Shown here piece after piece: positions 22,212 to 33,162 of a stretch of 64,000 nucleotides of DNA. Position numbers and translations under genes: made by a program. The notes under the pieces were generated by a model. It was not told the DNA's origin. It did not search any database and saw nothing but the letters and a program-made list of their open reading frames with translations. The first letter of the stretch is position 1. Every line of letters starts with the position of its first letter. This DNA is from Aricia agestis (Eukaryota > Arthropoda > Insecta > Lepidoptera > Lycaenidae): assembly GCF_905147365.1 (NCBI RefSeq), contig NC_056428.1:1518001-1582000 (forward strand), given 5' to 3'.

Positions 22212-22452
22212 AATAAAATGCCTCAAAAAGTTAATGATAAACAGCTCTTATTAATTCCAAATTTGAATGTGCCGACAAATACAATATTTTAATTAAAATA
22301 TCATTAAAATAAGGATAGGGATATCTTTACTACGGAATTTAAGATAGTGACACCAAAAGCATAAATATTATGAATACAGTATCTCAAAATATTCAGTTTA
22401 AATTTAAATATAAAAAGAGAGTAATATGAAAGAAAAGAGCCGCTCCAATAAA
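22212..22452 (+). other. Putative terminal exon with polyadenylation signal
   Basis: It follows the strong acceptor at 22211, carries the 24-codon frame (22218-22292), and has AATAAA at 22447-22452. If transcription ends shortly after, the spliced RNA would be about 380 nt plus tail. Alternatively a weak donor (GTTAATG at 22230) could skip most of it into distal exons outside my view. Confidence 0.3.
22218..22292 (+). CDS. Putative 24-residue micro-peptide in exon 2
   Basis: The ATG lies six bases after the acceptor, in context aataaaATGc. The frame starts MPQKVNDKQLLL, continues IPNLNVPTNTIF and stops at TAA. It has no cysteines, no signal peptide and no motif I recognise. It is too short to trust on its own; support comes only from its position directly after a very good acceptor and downstream of a promoter-like block. 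Two alternatives are as likely: the transcript is a long non-coding RNA, or the first four codons (MPQK) splice through the weak GTTAAT donor to a remote coding exon. An upstream 7-codon frame in exon 1 would reduce its translation. Confidence 0.25.
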   Translation: MPQKVNDKQLLLIPNLNVPTNTIF

Positions 22453-23413
22453 GATAATGAGTGAACTTTTATTTAACGATAAATTGATTGAGCTAGTGTG
22501 AAACACTTTCGTGGGAACTATGGCCGACTAATTTAGTTTCAATGTAATTTGGGAGATACATGAATTCTTATGTATATTAGAAATTCTCCACTAAACTAAT
22601 AGAGGCTTAACTGACTTCCAAAGAAGAGTATAATATAGTTGAAAAGTTAGGATGTTTTGTAATATAAAATTAATTACAATTAGAGAGATAAATAATATAT
22701 ATAATAGATTGCAACTAGAGCTAAGATAAAAAAAAACGGTTGGACTAATTTGGCTTTAGTTAACCTTAAAATAATCGTATTAGAGAAGACGTAATTCTAC
22801 CTATTGTGGTAAGATATTCTTAAGATACCTAAGAGCAATTATTTTTAATAACAATAACAATTATTATAGGTGTAATAAAACATATTATACTGAACAGATC
22901 TAATTTTAGAACTAAAACTTCTGAGTTGATAAAGGAATTCTGTACGATAATTTAATTTAGATATAAAAATCTGTACGATAATTTAATCTTTACTCTACAT
23001 CAACAAAATAATATTATCTTAAAATATAAGTAGAATTTTTATTCTTTTATTTAATTTTAAATTATCTTTTTAATGCTGATCGCTTACATTGTTAAACATA
23101 GATTATCTGATAACGTAAATAAGTACAAAGACTGACAGGAACAATAAATAGTAATAAAAATTGGGTGTCAAGAATGACTGGATACTCAAAGATATTTGAG
23201 CCATTTGGCGCCTCAAACTTGTTCAATTCATCATTATTTATGTATTTAGATAACCTAGGTCCCATAAAGTCAGTTTTAAATATCAACATCACAATAATAT
23301 TCAAATTATAACTTAATACGTATTTAGATTCACAAGCTTTACGAAATATTTTGCTTTGAAATGTTTTGAATAATTGACAAATCTTTTGAGAAAATAACAT
23401 ACTACATTTTAAA
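22453..23413. other. No gene seen
   Basis: AT-rich. 'ctgtacgataattta' occurs at 22940-22954 and 22971-22985, a short direct repeat. The minus frame 23092-23430 (112 codons) is AT-driven and runs into a Helitron. Confidence 0.4.
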
Positions 23414-23613
23414 CTAGATGACACCTGCAACTCCTTTGCCCAAAAATTTGTATATCACACGGGAATCGTACATTATTTTGAGATAACAATTATCCTACAT
23501 TCTTTCCAAGAACTCAGTATCTCCATACCGAATTTTTACGAAAATTGGTTCAGCGATTTGGGCGTGGAGAGGTTACAGACAGACAGACTTTCGCATCTAT
23601 AATATTAGTATGG
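23414..23613 (-). mobile_element. Lep1-like Helitron (H1), both ends recognisable
   Basis: Plus-strand reading starts CTAGATGACACCTGCAACTC (the H1 3' end reversed, preceded by A) and ends 'gcatctataatattagtatgg'. Internal 'ttcagcgatttgggcgtg' and 'acagacagacagac' blocks are present. First of three H1 copies within 1.1 kb. Confidence 0.7.
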
Positions 23614-23912
23614 CTGTCAACCTACATGTTACATAAACATTAGAAAGAAGCTGATGATTCATTTAAAGATATGTTTATGTTTAAAATATTATCTTATCCC
23701 AAAAGATAAAAGATTATAATCAATTAATAGACTTAGAAGCGTGGGCTGCATACAGAAAGTTTGCAGGATCTTTTACTTTTTATTCTTGGTACACAGTTCT
23801 GAAAAAATACTCATTGTGGGTTTGTAGAAGTCTTCTAAAACATTTATAAGGCATCTTATTGGTTTAAGTAGCAAGTATCCTTATCATTTTAAGTAATTTG
23901 TTTAATTGTATT

Positions 23913-24119
23913 TCTACTATTAATATAAATGTATTTAATGTGTCTGTCCGTCTGTCTGACATCTCTTTACGCTCAAACCACTTGACAGATTTTTCTGAAA
24001 TTGGGTATGGAGATATTTTGAATCCCGGGAAAGGACAAAGGATACTTTTTATTCCCGAAAGATGTGCGGTTCCCGTGCGATAACGAATGTTGACGCAACG
24101 GAGTTGTAGCGTCATCTAG
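23913..24119 (+). mobile_element. Lep1-like Helitron (H1), 3' end intact
   Basis: Runs from TCTACTATTAATATAAATG through 'gtctgtccgtctgtctg', 'cccgggaaaggacaaaggat', 'gcaacggagttgtag' to GTCATCTAG, followed by T at 24120. Opposite orientation to the copy 300 bp upstream. Confidence 0.75.
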
Positions 24120-24360
24120 TCTTAATATACTTATGCAACCAATAAATATGTCGCCGCATATTTTGATAAGACAACGGCACTTTAATTTCTTTGGAGTTGA
24201 CACCATACAACATAATATTATTATTTATTAAATTGTTATTATTAGATTTTGAAGATTAATCTGTTTTGACGTGATCAAAACGTAGACGTTAAAAGCGTAA
24301 TTGAATAAAAATAATCAGTTAGTCTTCAGCTACTTTTTGTTACTATTTAGCATACCTAAA

Positions 24361-24525
24361 TCTTCCATACTAATATTATAAATGCGAAAGTGTATCTGTC
24401 TCCTCTTTACACCCAAACCACTGAACCGATTTTGATGATAGAAGATACTTGAGTTACGGGAAAAGACTAGGTAAGGGTACAAGGGTACTCTTTATTAAGG
24501 CAATGGAGTTGTAGGCGACATCTAA
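24361..24525 (+). mobile_element. Lep1-like Helitron (H1), internally shortened
   Basis: A, then TCTTCCATACTAATATTATA, then 'aaatgcgaaagtgtatctgt', 'ctgaaccgattttgatg' and the end 'gtaggcgacatCTAA' followed by T. CTAA still fits the CTRR rule. The middle is shorter than in the full copy at 50.6 kb. Confidence 0.7.
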
Positions 24526-25984
24526 TAAAAATAAATAATTACATCTTTAGCTACTTTATGTGATTATTTGGCATACATAATGCTTATTTTTTAGGTGGAG
24601 GAAACTTATAAAATAAAATCAATAAAATCACGACATGTCACATTATTATACTTTATCTATAACGTGAAATAAAATAATGTGCTCACTTTGATAATAATAA
24701 ATCTTAAAAATTCAAAATTCAAAAGACATAAAATATACTTTTTATTGGTACAAATGAAGATTAAATTCATTAAAACCGTATTAGAATGAAGTCAAATTTA
24801 AAATAGACTAAGCGTTCGCTGGAGGTCTATTTAAGGGTGAGTCACACTGTCGCAAACGCACCGCTTTTTTGCATACTGAAACGAACATGATAACTAAGCA
24901 AACGTTGCTTGATAACAATACAGTAAAGTTATTTTTAGCACGTGTAGACAGATTAAATTATGGATGATAAATTAAAACGAAAAAATACTGAAAGAGTGAA
25001 TATATATTTTGTGAAATAATCTGAGATACTCTGTGCCGAGAAATGATACGCGATACTATTTATTATAGAATTGATGCGACAAAGTTGCGGAAAAGTCTTA
25101 TACAATATACAATAATTAATATAGTTTATAATATTATGATTGCGGCGATGACTTGAGGTACAATTAAAAAATAATATAACAATTGACAAACTATATAAAT
25201 AAACTATCTTATAGTAATAGAACTTCAGGAATTTACATAATGACATAATTTTAATAATACATCATAGCTACCGCTTTGAAAGTGATCGATGTTTTCACGA
25301 TTTTCAATAGAACTCTTCATTTCACGATCGTGCGCGCTCACCCTAAAATCCTGGTCAATAATTTAGGCGATTCTCTCACTCCTCAGCAAAATAAGGCAAT
25401 TCGTAGACTCCGCGATATCTTAATAGAAATGTTCTCAGGTATTAACATAAAATTTACAAATCCCCCGGCATATTTGCGCTCTGTCCGTGTCAAAACACCT
25501 ATTTATTTACTAATTATGTAAAAATATTTTATCTGCGTAACGCATTTAAAGGTTACGCGTTATACATTATACACCTGAAGCACATTACATAAATGTCAAA
25601 TTATAATAGAAAACTATTTTACACAGAGGAATACAAAGTGTCTATTTCCATTTTTCATATTTTTTATCAGATATCTTATGATAATTTTTGTCTATAATAG
25701 TAGTTTCAAGACGGATATATACACACACTCCATGTTGACTGTCTTTTATGCTGATAGATAAATATTATGGTTTATGTTACATTTCAACACAATTAAAACG
25801 ACGCACAACCGCGCGGTAATATGCATATGGTGTGTATTAACCCGATTTACACACACAAGTAAAGAAAATTCAAAACCTACTGCTAGTAATATATAATCTT
25901 AATTCTGGTTTCTTCTTCACATAATATCAGGGAACTTATTCTTTAACTTGCTGGTGCTGGCAATCCCGTGGAGCAGAAAATCGT
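24526..25984. other. No gene seen
   Basis: AT-rich. The frame at 25276-25521 (begins with TTG; contains SLTPQQNKAIRRLRDILIE) has a fairly protein-like composition, but I see no family, promoter or splice site. The minus frame 24953-25246 is AT-driven. Confidence 0.4.
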
Positions 25985-26125
25985 TCGGAAATTTTTTTCC
26001 GGAATCCCAGGTCTCAAAGTATCTTCATATCAAATTTCATCAAAATTTGTTCAGCGTTTGAAGCGTGAAGAGTTTACCTCTTCGTTTCAGACATACTTTC
26101 GCATTTATAATATTATTAGTATGGA
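25985..26125 (-). mobile_element. Lep1-like Helitron (H1) fragment with a small inverted duplication
   Basis: Contains 'ggaatcccaggtctcaaagt', 'aaatttcatcaaaatttg' and ends 'ataatattattagtatgga' then T. At 26079-26096 'gtgaagagtttacctcttcg' reads GAAGAG-ttta-CCTCTTC, a short palindrome at the same internal site where other copies carry larger ones. Confidence 0.6.
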
Positions 26126-27059
26126 TTAGACTGTATTCTTCTATCCGTAACTCTAGCTGCACCTTATCAGGATACAGTTCAGTACACACCATTTAGTCAT
26201 CGGAAGATAAAAATCGGAGACATAAATAATACGTCCAGCAAAGCCAGTGAGATGGGCCCGTATTTGTCAAGCAAAAATTAATCCTCCCAGCTTAAGTTTG
26301 ATTTAATGTTGTAATTAATTTAATATACTTAACTGGTAAACTGGTATATGCAAATACCTATTATAACATGACCGAGCATTTACTAGCGTTAAGTAGTTTA
26401 AATCTTTGAGGGAAAATTTTTTGAAAAACAAAAAAAGCCCTTTGAGACTTGGAAACAATTTTAGCGAATTCTAACATCACAGCCAATCACGATGGATCAA
26501 ATTTTTTTGGCGATATTAGTAATGATTTTATCCTATTTTAAGCTCACTTTTCTTGAGCTAATAAAATTAGCTTTGTATAAACTAGTATATTTTGATAAGC
26601 ATACTTTTTGCTACTCAACAGGATATAAATTAGGATTTTAGTGCGATTATATCTAAAAGTGTGTTCATTAAAACTATCGAAGTCGGGTACAAAAAGGATT
26701 TTTGCGAGCTATAAAGATAAGGCATGAATATGTACGACCAATAAAATGAGTAATCGAGAAGTCACTTGATGAGTTGCAACAGAATGTAATAAAAATGGCT
26801 AGAAAATGTCATCTTAAATGGTAGTGGTTTATTGTAACATTGTATAGTTTAGTCGAGCAAAAAACAAACAATACTAGAATGCATTGCAAAAAGTTAACGC
26901 TTTAGTTTATGCAGAGTTACTTGGTGTTTGTATTATAACACGTATGAGTGTTTTAACATATTATATGTATCTATACTATTAATGCATAATAGCAGCGCCT
27001 AAACGCATGAACTGGTTTTGATTTAGAGTTCGTATGCTGTAAAAGAAAGAAATCACCAA
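26126..27059. other. No gene seen
   Basis: AT-rich. 26970-27040 ('actattaatgcataatagca', 'catgaactggttttgattta') looks like a strongly decayed H1 5' part. Confidence 0.35.
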
Positions 27060-27333
27060 ATGGCGGACCGCGGTCCGTATCCGGACCGCTGACCATTGTC
27101 TGCGGACCAAACATTTTCTAAGATGAACTTCGTTCAAAATAAATTTCGTTCACGATTTACTGATGAACATCTCCAGGATTTAATGTCAATAGCTTGCACC
27201 AGCTTAACTCCAAGCAAGCAACAAAAATTGACACTTTTCTCATTGATATTATGTAAATAAATATTTTTTTTACAAAATGTGCGGACCGCGAAGTGCATTT
27301 CCCGCCCCGAGCGAAACTAATTGGTGACCGCTG
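27060..27333 (+). mobile_element. hAT transposon fragment: transposase C-terminal end plus right terminus
   Basis: A frame at 27141-27260 reads KFRSRFTDEHLQDLM, later SIACTSLTPSKQQKL, and ends in a stop. R(S/A)xLTDEHL followed by about 20 residues and SK(K/Q)Q is what I know from the C-terminus of hAT transposases of the ZBED/GTF2IRD2-like group. Downstream comes a GC-rich subterminal part ('gtgcggaccgcgaagtgc') and the end TTGGTGACCGCTG, whose reverse complement CAGCGGTCACCAA resembles the start of the MITE at 519 (CAGCGGTCGGCAA). The GC-rich start ('gcggaccgcggtccg', 27063) looks like a left subterminal region, so most of the transposase was deleted internally. Confidence 0.6.
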
Positions 27334-27487
27334 GTCTAGACTATATCGTAGCTGTATTAATACGTCATATTTGATTGAAATAATGGAATCTAGGTACCAA
27401 TTTGGCACAGGTCGCTCTTATAGTTATGAATCGTAAGTCATAACTTATAACTTGAAAACTTCTTTAAAATTTTGTTATTACGACAAT

Positions 27488-27608
27488 TATGTCCTTTCCC
27501 AGGACTCAAAGTATCAGTGTATCCAATTCGGTCCAGTTGATCAAAATTTGATCAAAATTGAAAAGACATACAGACTCACTTTCGCATTTATAATAATATT
27601 AGTATGGA
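27488..27608 (-). mobile_element. Lep1-like Helitron (H1) fragment, 5' end intact
   Basis: 'gtcctttcccaggactcaaa', 'gatcaaaattgaaaagac' and the end 'ataataatattagtatgga' then T. The 3' half with hairpin and CTAG is missing. Confidence 0.6.
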
Positions 27609-27956
27609 TGTAAAAGTCAGTAAATTGATATGTTATTCCCATATGGCATATTGCCGTATTTGGCGTTGCCTCTAGATATAGTTATCTCTGAAGGGATGTC
27701 AGTCAAACCAACCCGTATTTGATGGGATCATTTTTTACTTCGCTCCTTATATAACGTGGGCAAAATATAAAGATTTTACTCAAGTAAAGACTATGAGATG
27801 TTTCTGCACAAAATGTAGAGTTTGCTAGCACTTTTATTTTTAAGCTATTTTTCGATTTTTCTTAAGTATATTAATATTTTGTATCTATTGCCAAAATATC
27901 TTGTGTAGCTGAATCTTTTCAGATAGTGTGATTTCCTGTAAACTTATATTTTATCT

Positions 27957-28300
27957 ACTAGCTAATACCGAGTTTTGTGCGGGCTCGCGTCGTTTTTCTG
28001 CGAGGTAAGGTTATCTGGCAGTTTTTTGTTATATTTTAATATTAACCAAACCTTGACTGACCGATGATAACACATCTACTTAGTATAAATCTTAAATCTT
28101 CGAAATCGATCTAGCTAGGAATCATTTTATCATTTTTAGAAAATGTCATTTTCATGGAATACCGAGCAAAGCTCGGTCAAAGGCTAGTAAAAATTAATAC
28201 GTTAAAACACAAATCGATAGGCTTGATAGTTTTTCCGTACAGTGTACCACAGTTAAAGTACTCAGGTTGTGGGATATACTAGGGCTCGATTCGCTTGCCA
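27957..28300 (+). mobile_element. Composite: interspersed repeat Y interrupted by an H2 Helitron
   Basis: Repeat Y ('ctagctaataccgag', 'tgcgggctcgcgtcg', then 'tgatagtttttccgtacagt', 'ttgtgggatatactagggct') is split by an H2-type Helitron at 28075-28187 ('TCTACTTAG'...'ACCGAGC-aaa-GCTCGGT'...CTAG, flanked by A and T). The same repeat Y is uninterrupted at 59.93-60.07 kb. Confidence 0.55.
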
Positions 28301-28522
28301 ATCTTGCAATCAAAATCATGTCATGTGATAATATATTTAGTACATAATATTAACATGTGCATAAATAACAGCAAAAGCTAATCAAAACAATCAAGTGGAG
28401 AAGCTGAAAATGTTATTTTTACTGCTTTCTTTACTGTACAATTATTGGTATGCGAATATTTTTTGGGTTTCATTTTTATTTCATTTGGGTCTAAATGAGT
28501 TAATGGTCTAGCATCGCCCAAC

Positions 28523-28722
28523 AGCTATGTCCACACTGTGCACTTTCATCTTCAATTTTCGTCATCAACTTACATATTGGCGCATTCAATAATTGAATGC
28601 GTCAAGGAACGCAACGCCAATATTGTCATTTTTGAAGTTTTGGATACGGTCAAAGGGTTCTGTTGACTGCGCTATAACGCATGCCCTTGACGAACAAAAA
28701 AAGGCACAGTGTGGACAAAGCT
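28523..28722. mobile_element. MITE with 19-bp terminal inverted repeats
   Basis: AGCTATGTCCACACTGTGC (28523-28541) and GCACAGTGTGGACAAAGCT (28704-28722) are inverted with one mismatch. The interior has 'gcattcaataattgaatgc', itself a palindrome, and no coding capacity. The 'gtgtggac' core recurs in MITE family M2, so the two may share a transposase type. Confidence 0.7.
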
Positions 28723-31506
28723 AATTTAAATTTAAATTACAATCCAAAATGTCACTCCCATGACAGAATTGTAAATAAGGTGATGTCACCGGGCCCTAAA
28801 CACAGAGAAAGTCTCAGTTTTTACAACAGGGAGTGTCTACTGTTCGCGGCATTCCACAACCTATTCCACTGACTTTATGGAGAGCGTAAAATTTAAGTGG
28901 TAAGTAAGTAGCGAATAAAGCTTATACCAATTTGAAAATGTTTAGAATTATTGCATTCTGATGTGTTTATAATTATGTAAACATTCAATTGTTATTTTCA
29001 CTTTTAGAGTTCATAGTACAGAATAGTTCCTTTAGCATTTTCAATCAAGTCTAAAGCTCCAAAAATGGGATGACAATTATTAATAGGGATGATGACAAGG
29101 TCAAAGATAAGCGAATTTTCTTAGTAAAATAAAAAAAATACTTAACGGTAAAAATAAGTCTTTCCAAAATTTCAGCTTGATAGCTTTTGTATTTTTTTTT
29201 GCTATACGCCTTCAAAGTTGGATATTCAAGACGATTTTTTTTTCAATTAAATTTATTAGTAACTTAATATTTGTATACCATTCGATAACTTTTGTAATTT
29301 AAAGCTTATGTTATGAAACCACTTTCATAAACGCAGTAATTAATATAGCTGCCGAACAAAGTTCTCCCACGATGCCTACAAGCAACTCTAAGGTGACGTC
29401 ATAATCGAGTAGCATTTCGGGCCGGTCTATTTTATGAGATGTTTGAATCATCATATCTTGGTGGATTTTTAAGCTATCAGACTCTTTCACCGATGTTTCT
29501 ATTTTTGAGAGGTCTTTCAATCACCAATAAGAAAAAAAAAATAGTCATCATACCTATTGGGTAAACGTAGATAACTCAGAAGTATGGTAACTTGCTAAAC
29601 GTTTATTTTCTTGAATCATACCGAAACCGTTATTTCTGAACTATGTATAACTCTCATAATTTTTGATATGGATAAATAATATATTGTCGGGGAATTGATT
29701 TGATTTGCTCTTCGACTACATTCGGATATTTTTAATATCATAACAGCGTGATTTTGTAATCAAATGCAGATGAAAGATTTTTTAAGTGTTACTAATAGCC
29801 ACTATGTATATTGACATGTTGGTCTGATTATGAATCTTTTTTCCTCAATTCTAATTTCTAACCCACACTAAGATTAGAATTAAGAGACTGAATTAATTAT
29901 TATTTATATAATTATGTTGGTTTGCTAACTAAGCAACTTTGGTAAAATTGCGATGGTTTTCATCACGGAAAAATGTTTGGGTCTGACCCTGATAAACAAA
30001 TTTTAGCCCAAACAAAGTTGCAGGTTGATAGTAGTAGATACCACAAAACGATGACCCAATCTAAAGCCCCCTTTACAAAATCCCTTGACTGAAGTGTTTG
30101 TAGACGCGTAACAAAAAACGCCAGCCTGGAGATCAGATCAAACATGAGTCAGTGTCAACAGCTACCGTGCGTCATGTCATGTCATGACACAATAATAGGG
30201 TTATTGATTTTTATTGAGAATTGCCCAAATATTGCGACATGTTTTAAATGCTGAAAAAGAGTTCTGTGAAAAAGGTAAGCAGTATTATTTATCAAACAAC
30301 TTCTATGTCTTATATATCCATTATTTAGCTTGGCTCTCGGAGATCGTGGACCCATAACGCCAAGAAATTTCAAGTTTAAAAAATTGGCAAACGTACAAAA
30401 ACAATGAGTTAGAAAATGGGAATGCCAGTAGAAGTAAAAAGCGTTCTTGCCGGGCGGTAAAAAAGGGAATGATCTGGGGGCACGGCAGTGTCCCCGCCAA
30501 GTCGTATTATCTTATCTGAGCCAGAGCCAGAGAGCTTCTCTTTATGTCTTACGAATTTTCACGTCCTCATTTTCACGTTTTTACATGCACGTGTACATTT
30601 TACAGGCCACGAGCATTACGTCATAAAATAAGTTTTAACCTTTTTTAAATCACACGTTAAGGTTTGTCTTTACTATCGATAAAAACTTCAAGGATCCTCA
30701 GCATTCCATAGCTACAAGTACTGAAAAGGATGTAGATTCCACGATCACAATGAACTCATAACCGATCAATCAAGTGTTGTAAACAAATCGTTGATTGTTT
30801 GGAATAAAAGGCTCTAATTTGTGAGGTGGTTGGGGTCAGCCTTCAGCCGTGACACCCGGATCATCATTAAGGTGCTTGTACATGCAACGAACGATCTGTA
30901 CAGTTTTTAAAGTGATTACTTTAGCACTTTTTGAAATGGGTTGAAAATGTTAATGATATCGTCGGGATACGTAAAGTAAGGAAAATTCACCTTGTAGGCT
31001 TGTAAGTAAGAAAGGAAGTTATATCTTTATTAACTAAGCATCGAAAATGTAACCTGCCCAATGCCCATGTTGTTTCGTTTCTACTTATGTCGACACGCCG
31101 GGAGAAGTAATAATATTGTGCTTTATATTTTCTAATAAGTCGCTGCGATAGAATTTATTAAAAGAAAATTATTTGAAAAATGCTTCGATTTAATTCACAT
31201 TTCATTATTATTTATTTCCCTAAAATCATGTTATGGTATTATTATTAACAAACCATACTATACAAAACGATTCAAACTGATTCAATCCGTCATAATATCA
31301 CTAGTGTAGAGTCTCCTTTAACCGTTTTTAATTCACCGATCGACTTAATTATACTTGTATAATTAGTTATATTAACTTTTATTATACAGATTTAATAAAT
31401 TAGTTTTCTCATCTACTCCATCACAGTATTATTTATAGCTTTAGACACTTGGAGAAGATTGAGGTTTGATGTAAATACGTCATCATTTGAACCGAAACAA
31501 TACAGA
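28723..31506. other. No gene seen
   Basis: AT-rich. The frame 28681-28872 overlaps the MITE end. The minus frame 29311-29520 (TTG start, contains LLDYDVTLELLVGIVGELC) is mildly protein-like but unrecognised. 30440-30490 holds a known-looking GC-rich repeat piece, 'gggggcacggcagtgtcccc'. 30167-30186 is a GTCAT tandem. Confidence 0.4.
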
Positions 31507-31550
31507 AAATATCTATGGACGCTTAAATAATAATAAATATCTATGGACGC
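31507..31550. repeat. Short direct repeat
   Basis: AAATATCTATGGACGC occurs at 31507-31522 and 31535-31550, 12 bp apart ('ttaaataataat'). Confidence 0.8.
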
Positions 31551-31634
31551 ATCACACCACGTCAGTCTGGGCCCGTGCTAAGCACCTCAAGGACTTGTTT
31601 TACAGGTACCAGACAACGGAAATATATTTAATAC

Positions 31635-31770
31635 TTTTATACTTTACATAACATATTTATGATTTTTATTATAATATCATACACAAATTTATACACACCA
31701 AGACCCGGAAACATTTTGTTCCGTCGGCGGGATTCGAACCCGCGACACCTGGATTGAGCTGACTTCCTTG
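31635..31770 (-). repeat. tRNA-related SINE, head truncated
   Basis: On the minus strand GCGGGTTCGAATCCCGCC (B box GGTTCGAATC at 31731-31740), then 'gacggaacaaaatg', 'ccgggtcttggtgtg', then an AT-rich tail. This B-box to 'gacggaacaaa' junction is a common lepidopteran SINE layout. The A-box side (beyond 31760) is not recognisable. Confidence 0.6.
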
Positions 31771-31835
31771 AAGTAAAATACAGAAAATATTAGATATTTT
31801 GTTTTATACAATTAAAACAAAACTTAATACTAATT

Positions 31836-31862
31836 GCCTGCCCTGCCCTGCCATGCCCTGCA
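31836..31862. repeat. CCTGC pentanucleotide tandem
   Basis: 'cctgccctgccctgccatgc' followed by 'cctgc': five near-perfect units of a 5-bp repeat. Confidence 0.7.
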
Positions 31863-32017
31863 GTTTCTGAGTTTTTTTAAGCCGAAGTTTGTCTTTTAAC
31901 TATTGCTTTTGATTGGCTAGCGTCAAAAATTGACTAATCAACAACGCTAGAGAAAAGATAAACTCCCGTCAAAACACCTCAGAAACCGGGCATAAGACAC
32001 TTATTATGTATAGTCAA

Positions 32018-32275
32018 TGTTGTACTAAAAACTTGAGAGGTGTCAAGGGACTCCCGAATGGAACGAAGTTATTTCTTATGTTCAAAAAACCTGTACATAT
32101 TATCCACTCAAAAAAATATATTAAAAACAACGAATTCTGCCACTATCATGCAGGTACTAATAAAAAAGTGTCGATGTCAAATATCGTTCTGTCTAGCCTC
32201 ATTTATGCCGAACGCGCGATAAGGAACTTTATTCAAAGAATAGTACTATTGTATTATGTTAAAGTTTAGAAATAA
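32018..32275 (+). repeat. 'gagaggtgtcaagggac' interspersed repeat, copy 1
   Basis: Shares 'aaaacttgagaggtgtcaag' and 'ggacaccc/ggactccc' with 60.4 kb, followed by 'cgaatggaacgaagtt'. The frame 32006-32269 across it is a chance frame inside a repeat. It ends in 'gaaataaaatatt', a polyadenylation-like tail. Confidence 0.45.
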
Positions 32276-32805
32276 AATATTTTAACGAGTTCGTAGTCCA
32301 ATTTAAATGATTAAGGTTTGACCTCTGGGGCCCTCTCAAATTGAGCGACTGCGAGGTAATTTTTTTGGAGCTGTCATTTCTGACGCGCCCGTTGACGTGT
32401 CACGTCAGAATTTCCAACATTCTCGTGACGGACGAGTTAATTCGATTCTTGAATTCCATTTAGCAATATAGTTTAACAGATGACGTTATGCGTTCTATGT
32501 TTCTGTAGCTTTTTTTCTGGTGACTAATGCAAAATTGGAGACTAGAAACTAATATTATCATTTATCATTAATTAAATGAAAAATGTCTGTCTTTATGGAA
32601 ATGTGATAAAAGTTTTATTATAAAAACACTAGCACTCTGGGAGTCCGTCAGAAACGAGAATGCAGAAGTACATTTTCGCCATGCGGTAGAAAGAGAGGAG
32701 TATATATGCCGGTCCTTAATCGTTGATTAGGTTATATTTAATAGGTAGTCGCACCTTTTAGCTCACTTTTACTCATTCCAATAAAAGTGCATTTCACTTC
32801 AAAAT
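32276..32805. other. No gene seen; moderately GC-richer patch
   Basis: 32320-32420 ('tctggggccctctcaaattg', 'ctgacgcgcccgttgacg') is GC-richer than its surroundings but shows no frame or known repeat. Confidence 0.35.
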
Positions 32806-33162
32806 TTACTTCGAATTGAAATTTCCCGTTTCCAAACCACAATTTCCTCTGTCATCTGTCAAAAAGCCATCTTGTATAACTGACGGACAGTTACGGCCGC
32901 TTTCTGTATTGTTTCGGTTCAAAGGTTTCTCGGGGCCAACGCACCATAGAAACAATGTAACACAATGAGTTTCAGGCAGTTCGCACTGGCGGAAAGCACT
33001 AGAAACGCTCGTAAACCGCATCACTTTCCTTTGAGTTTCCCCTTGTTGTATTGCTAACGTTAATTGCTGGTCGAGCTCCGAGGAATCAGGGTGCGGGCCA
33101 AAATGTTCAAATATCCTTAATTCCCCCAGAATCTGTAGTAATCCATCCACCCCATCTCTCAT
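32806..33162 (-). CDS. Unrecognised 118-codon frame
   Basis: Starts ATG at 33162 and ends TAA. It is leucine/glutamate/glutamine-rich in the first half (GLLQILGELRIFEHFG, SSELDQQLTLAIQQGE) and has five cysteines in the second half (QCELPETHC, WCVGPEKPL, GRNC, GNCGLETG). The local base composition is closer to coding than the flanks. There is no signal peptide, membrane segment or known motif, no promoter and no clear splice acceptor just upstream. Frames of this length arise by chance in 64 kb, so it may be an old coding exon, a transposon remnant or nothing. Confidence 0.15.
   Translation of the reverse strand: MRDGVDGLLQILGELRIFEHFGPHPDSSELDQQLTLAIQQGETQRKVMRFTSVSSAFRQCELPETHCVTLFLWCVGPEKPLNRNNTESGRNCPSVIQDGFLTDDRGNCGLETGNFNSK

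Noticed and set aside
23092..23430. 112-codon minus frame
   Set aside because: Runs into the end of an H1 Helitron and is rich in K/N/F/L/I; no motif.
25276..25521. 81-codon plus frame with protein-like composition
   Set aside because: Starts at TTG, no splice, promoter or family support; kept only as a note in the gap entry.
31727..31744. B-box-like sequence considered as a true tRNA gene
   Set aside because: No A box or acceptor stem at the right distance; the 'gacggaacaaa' continuation marks a SINE.
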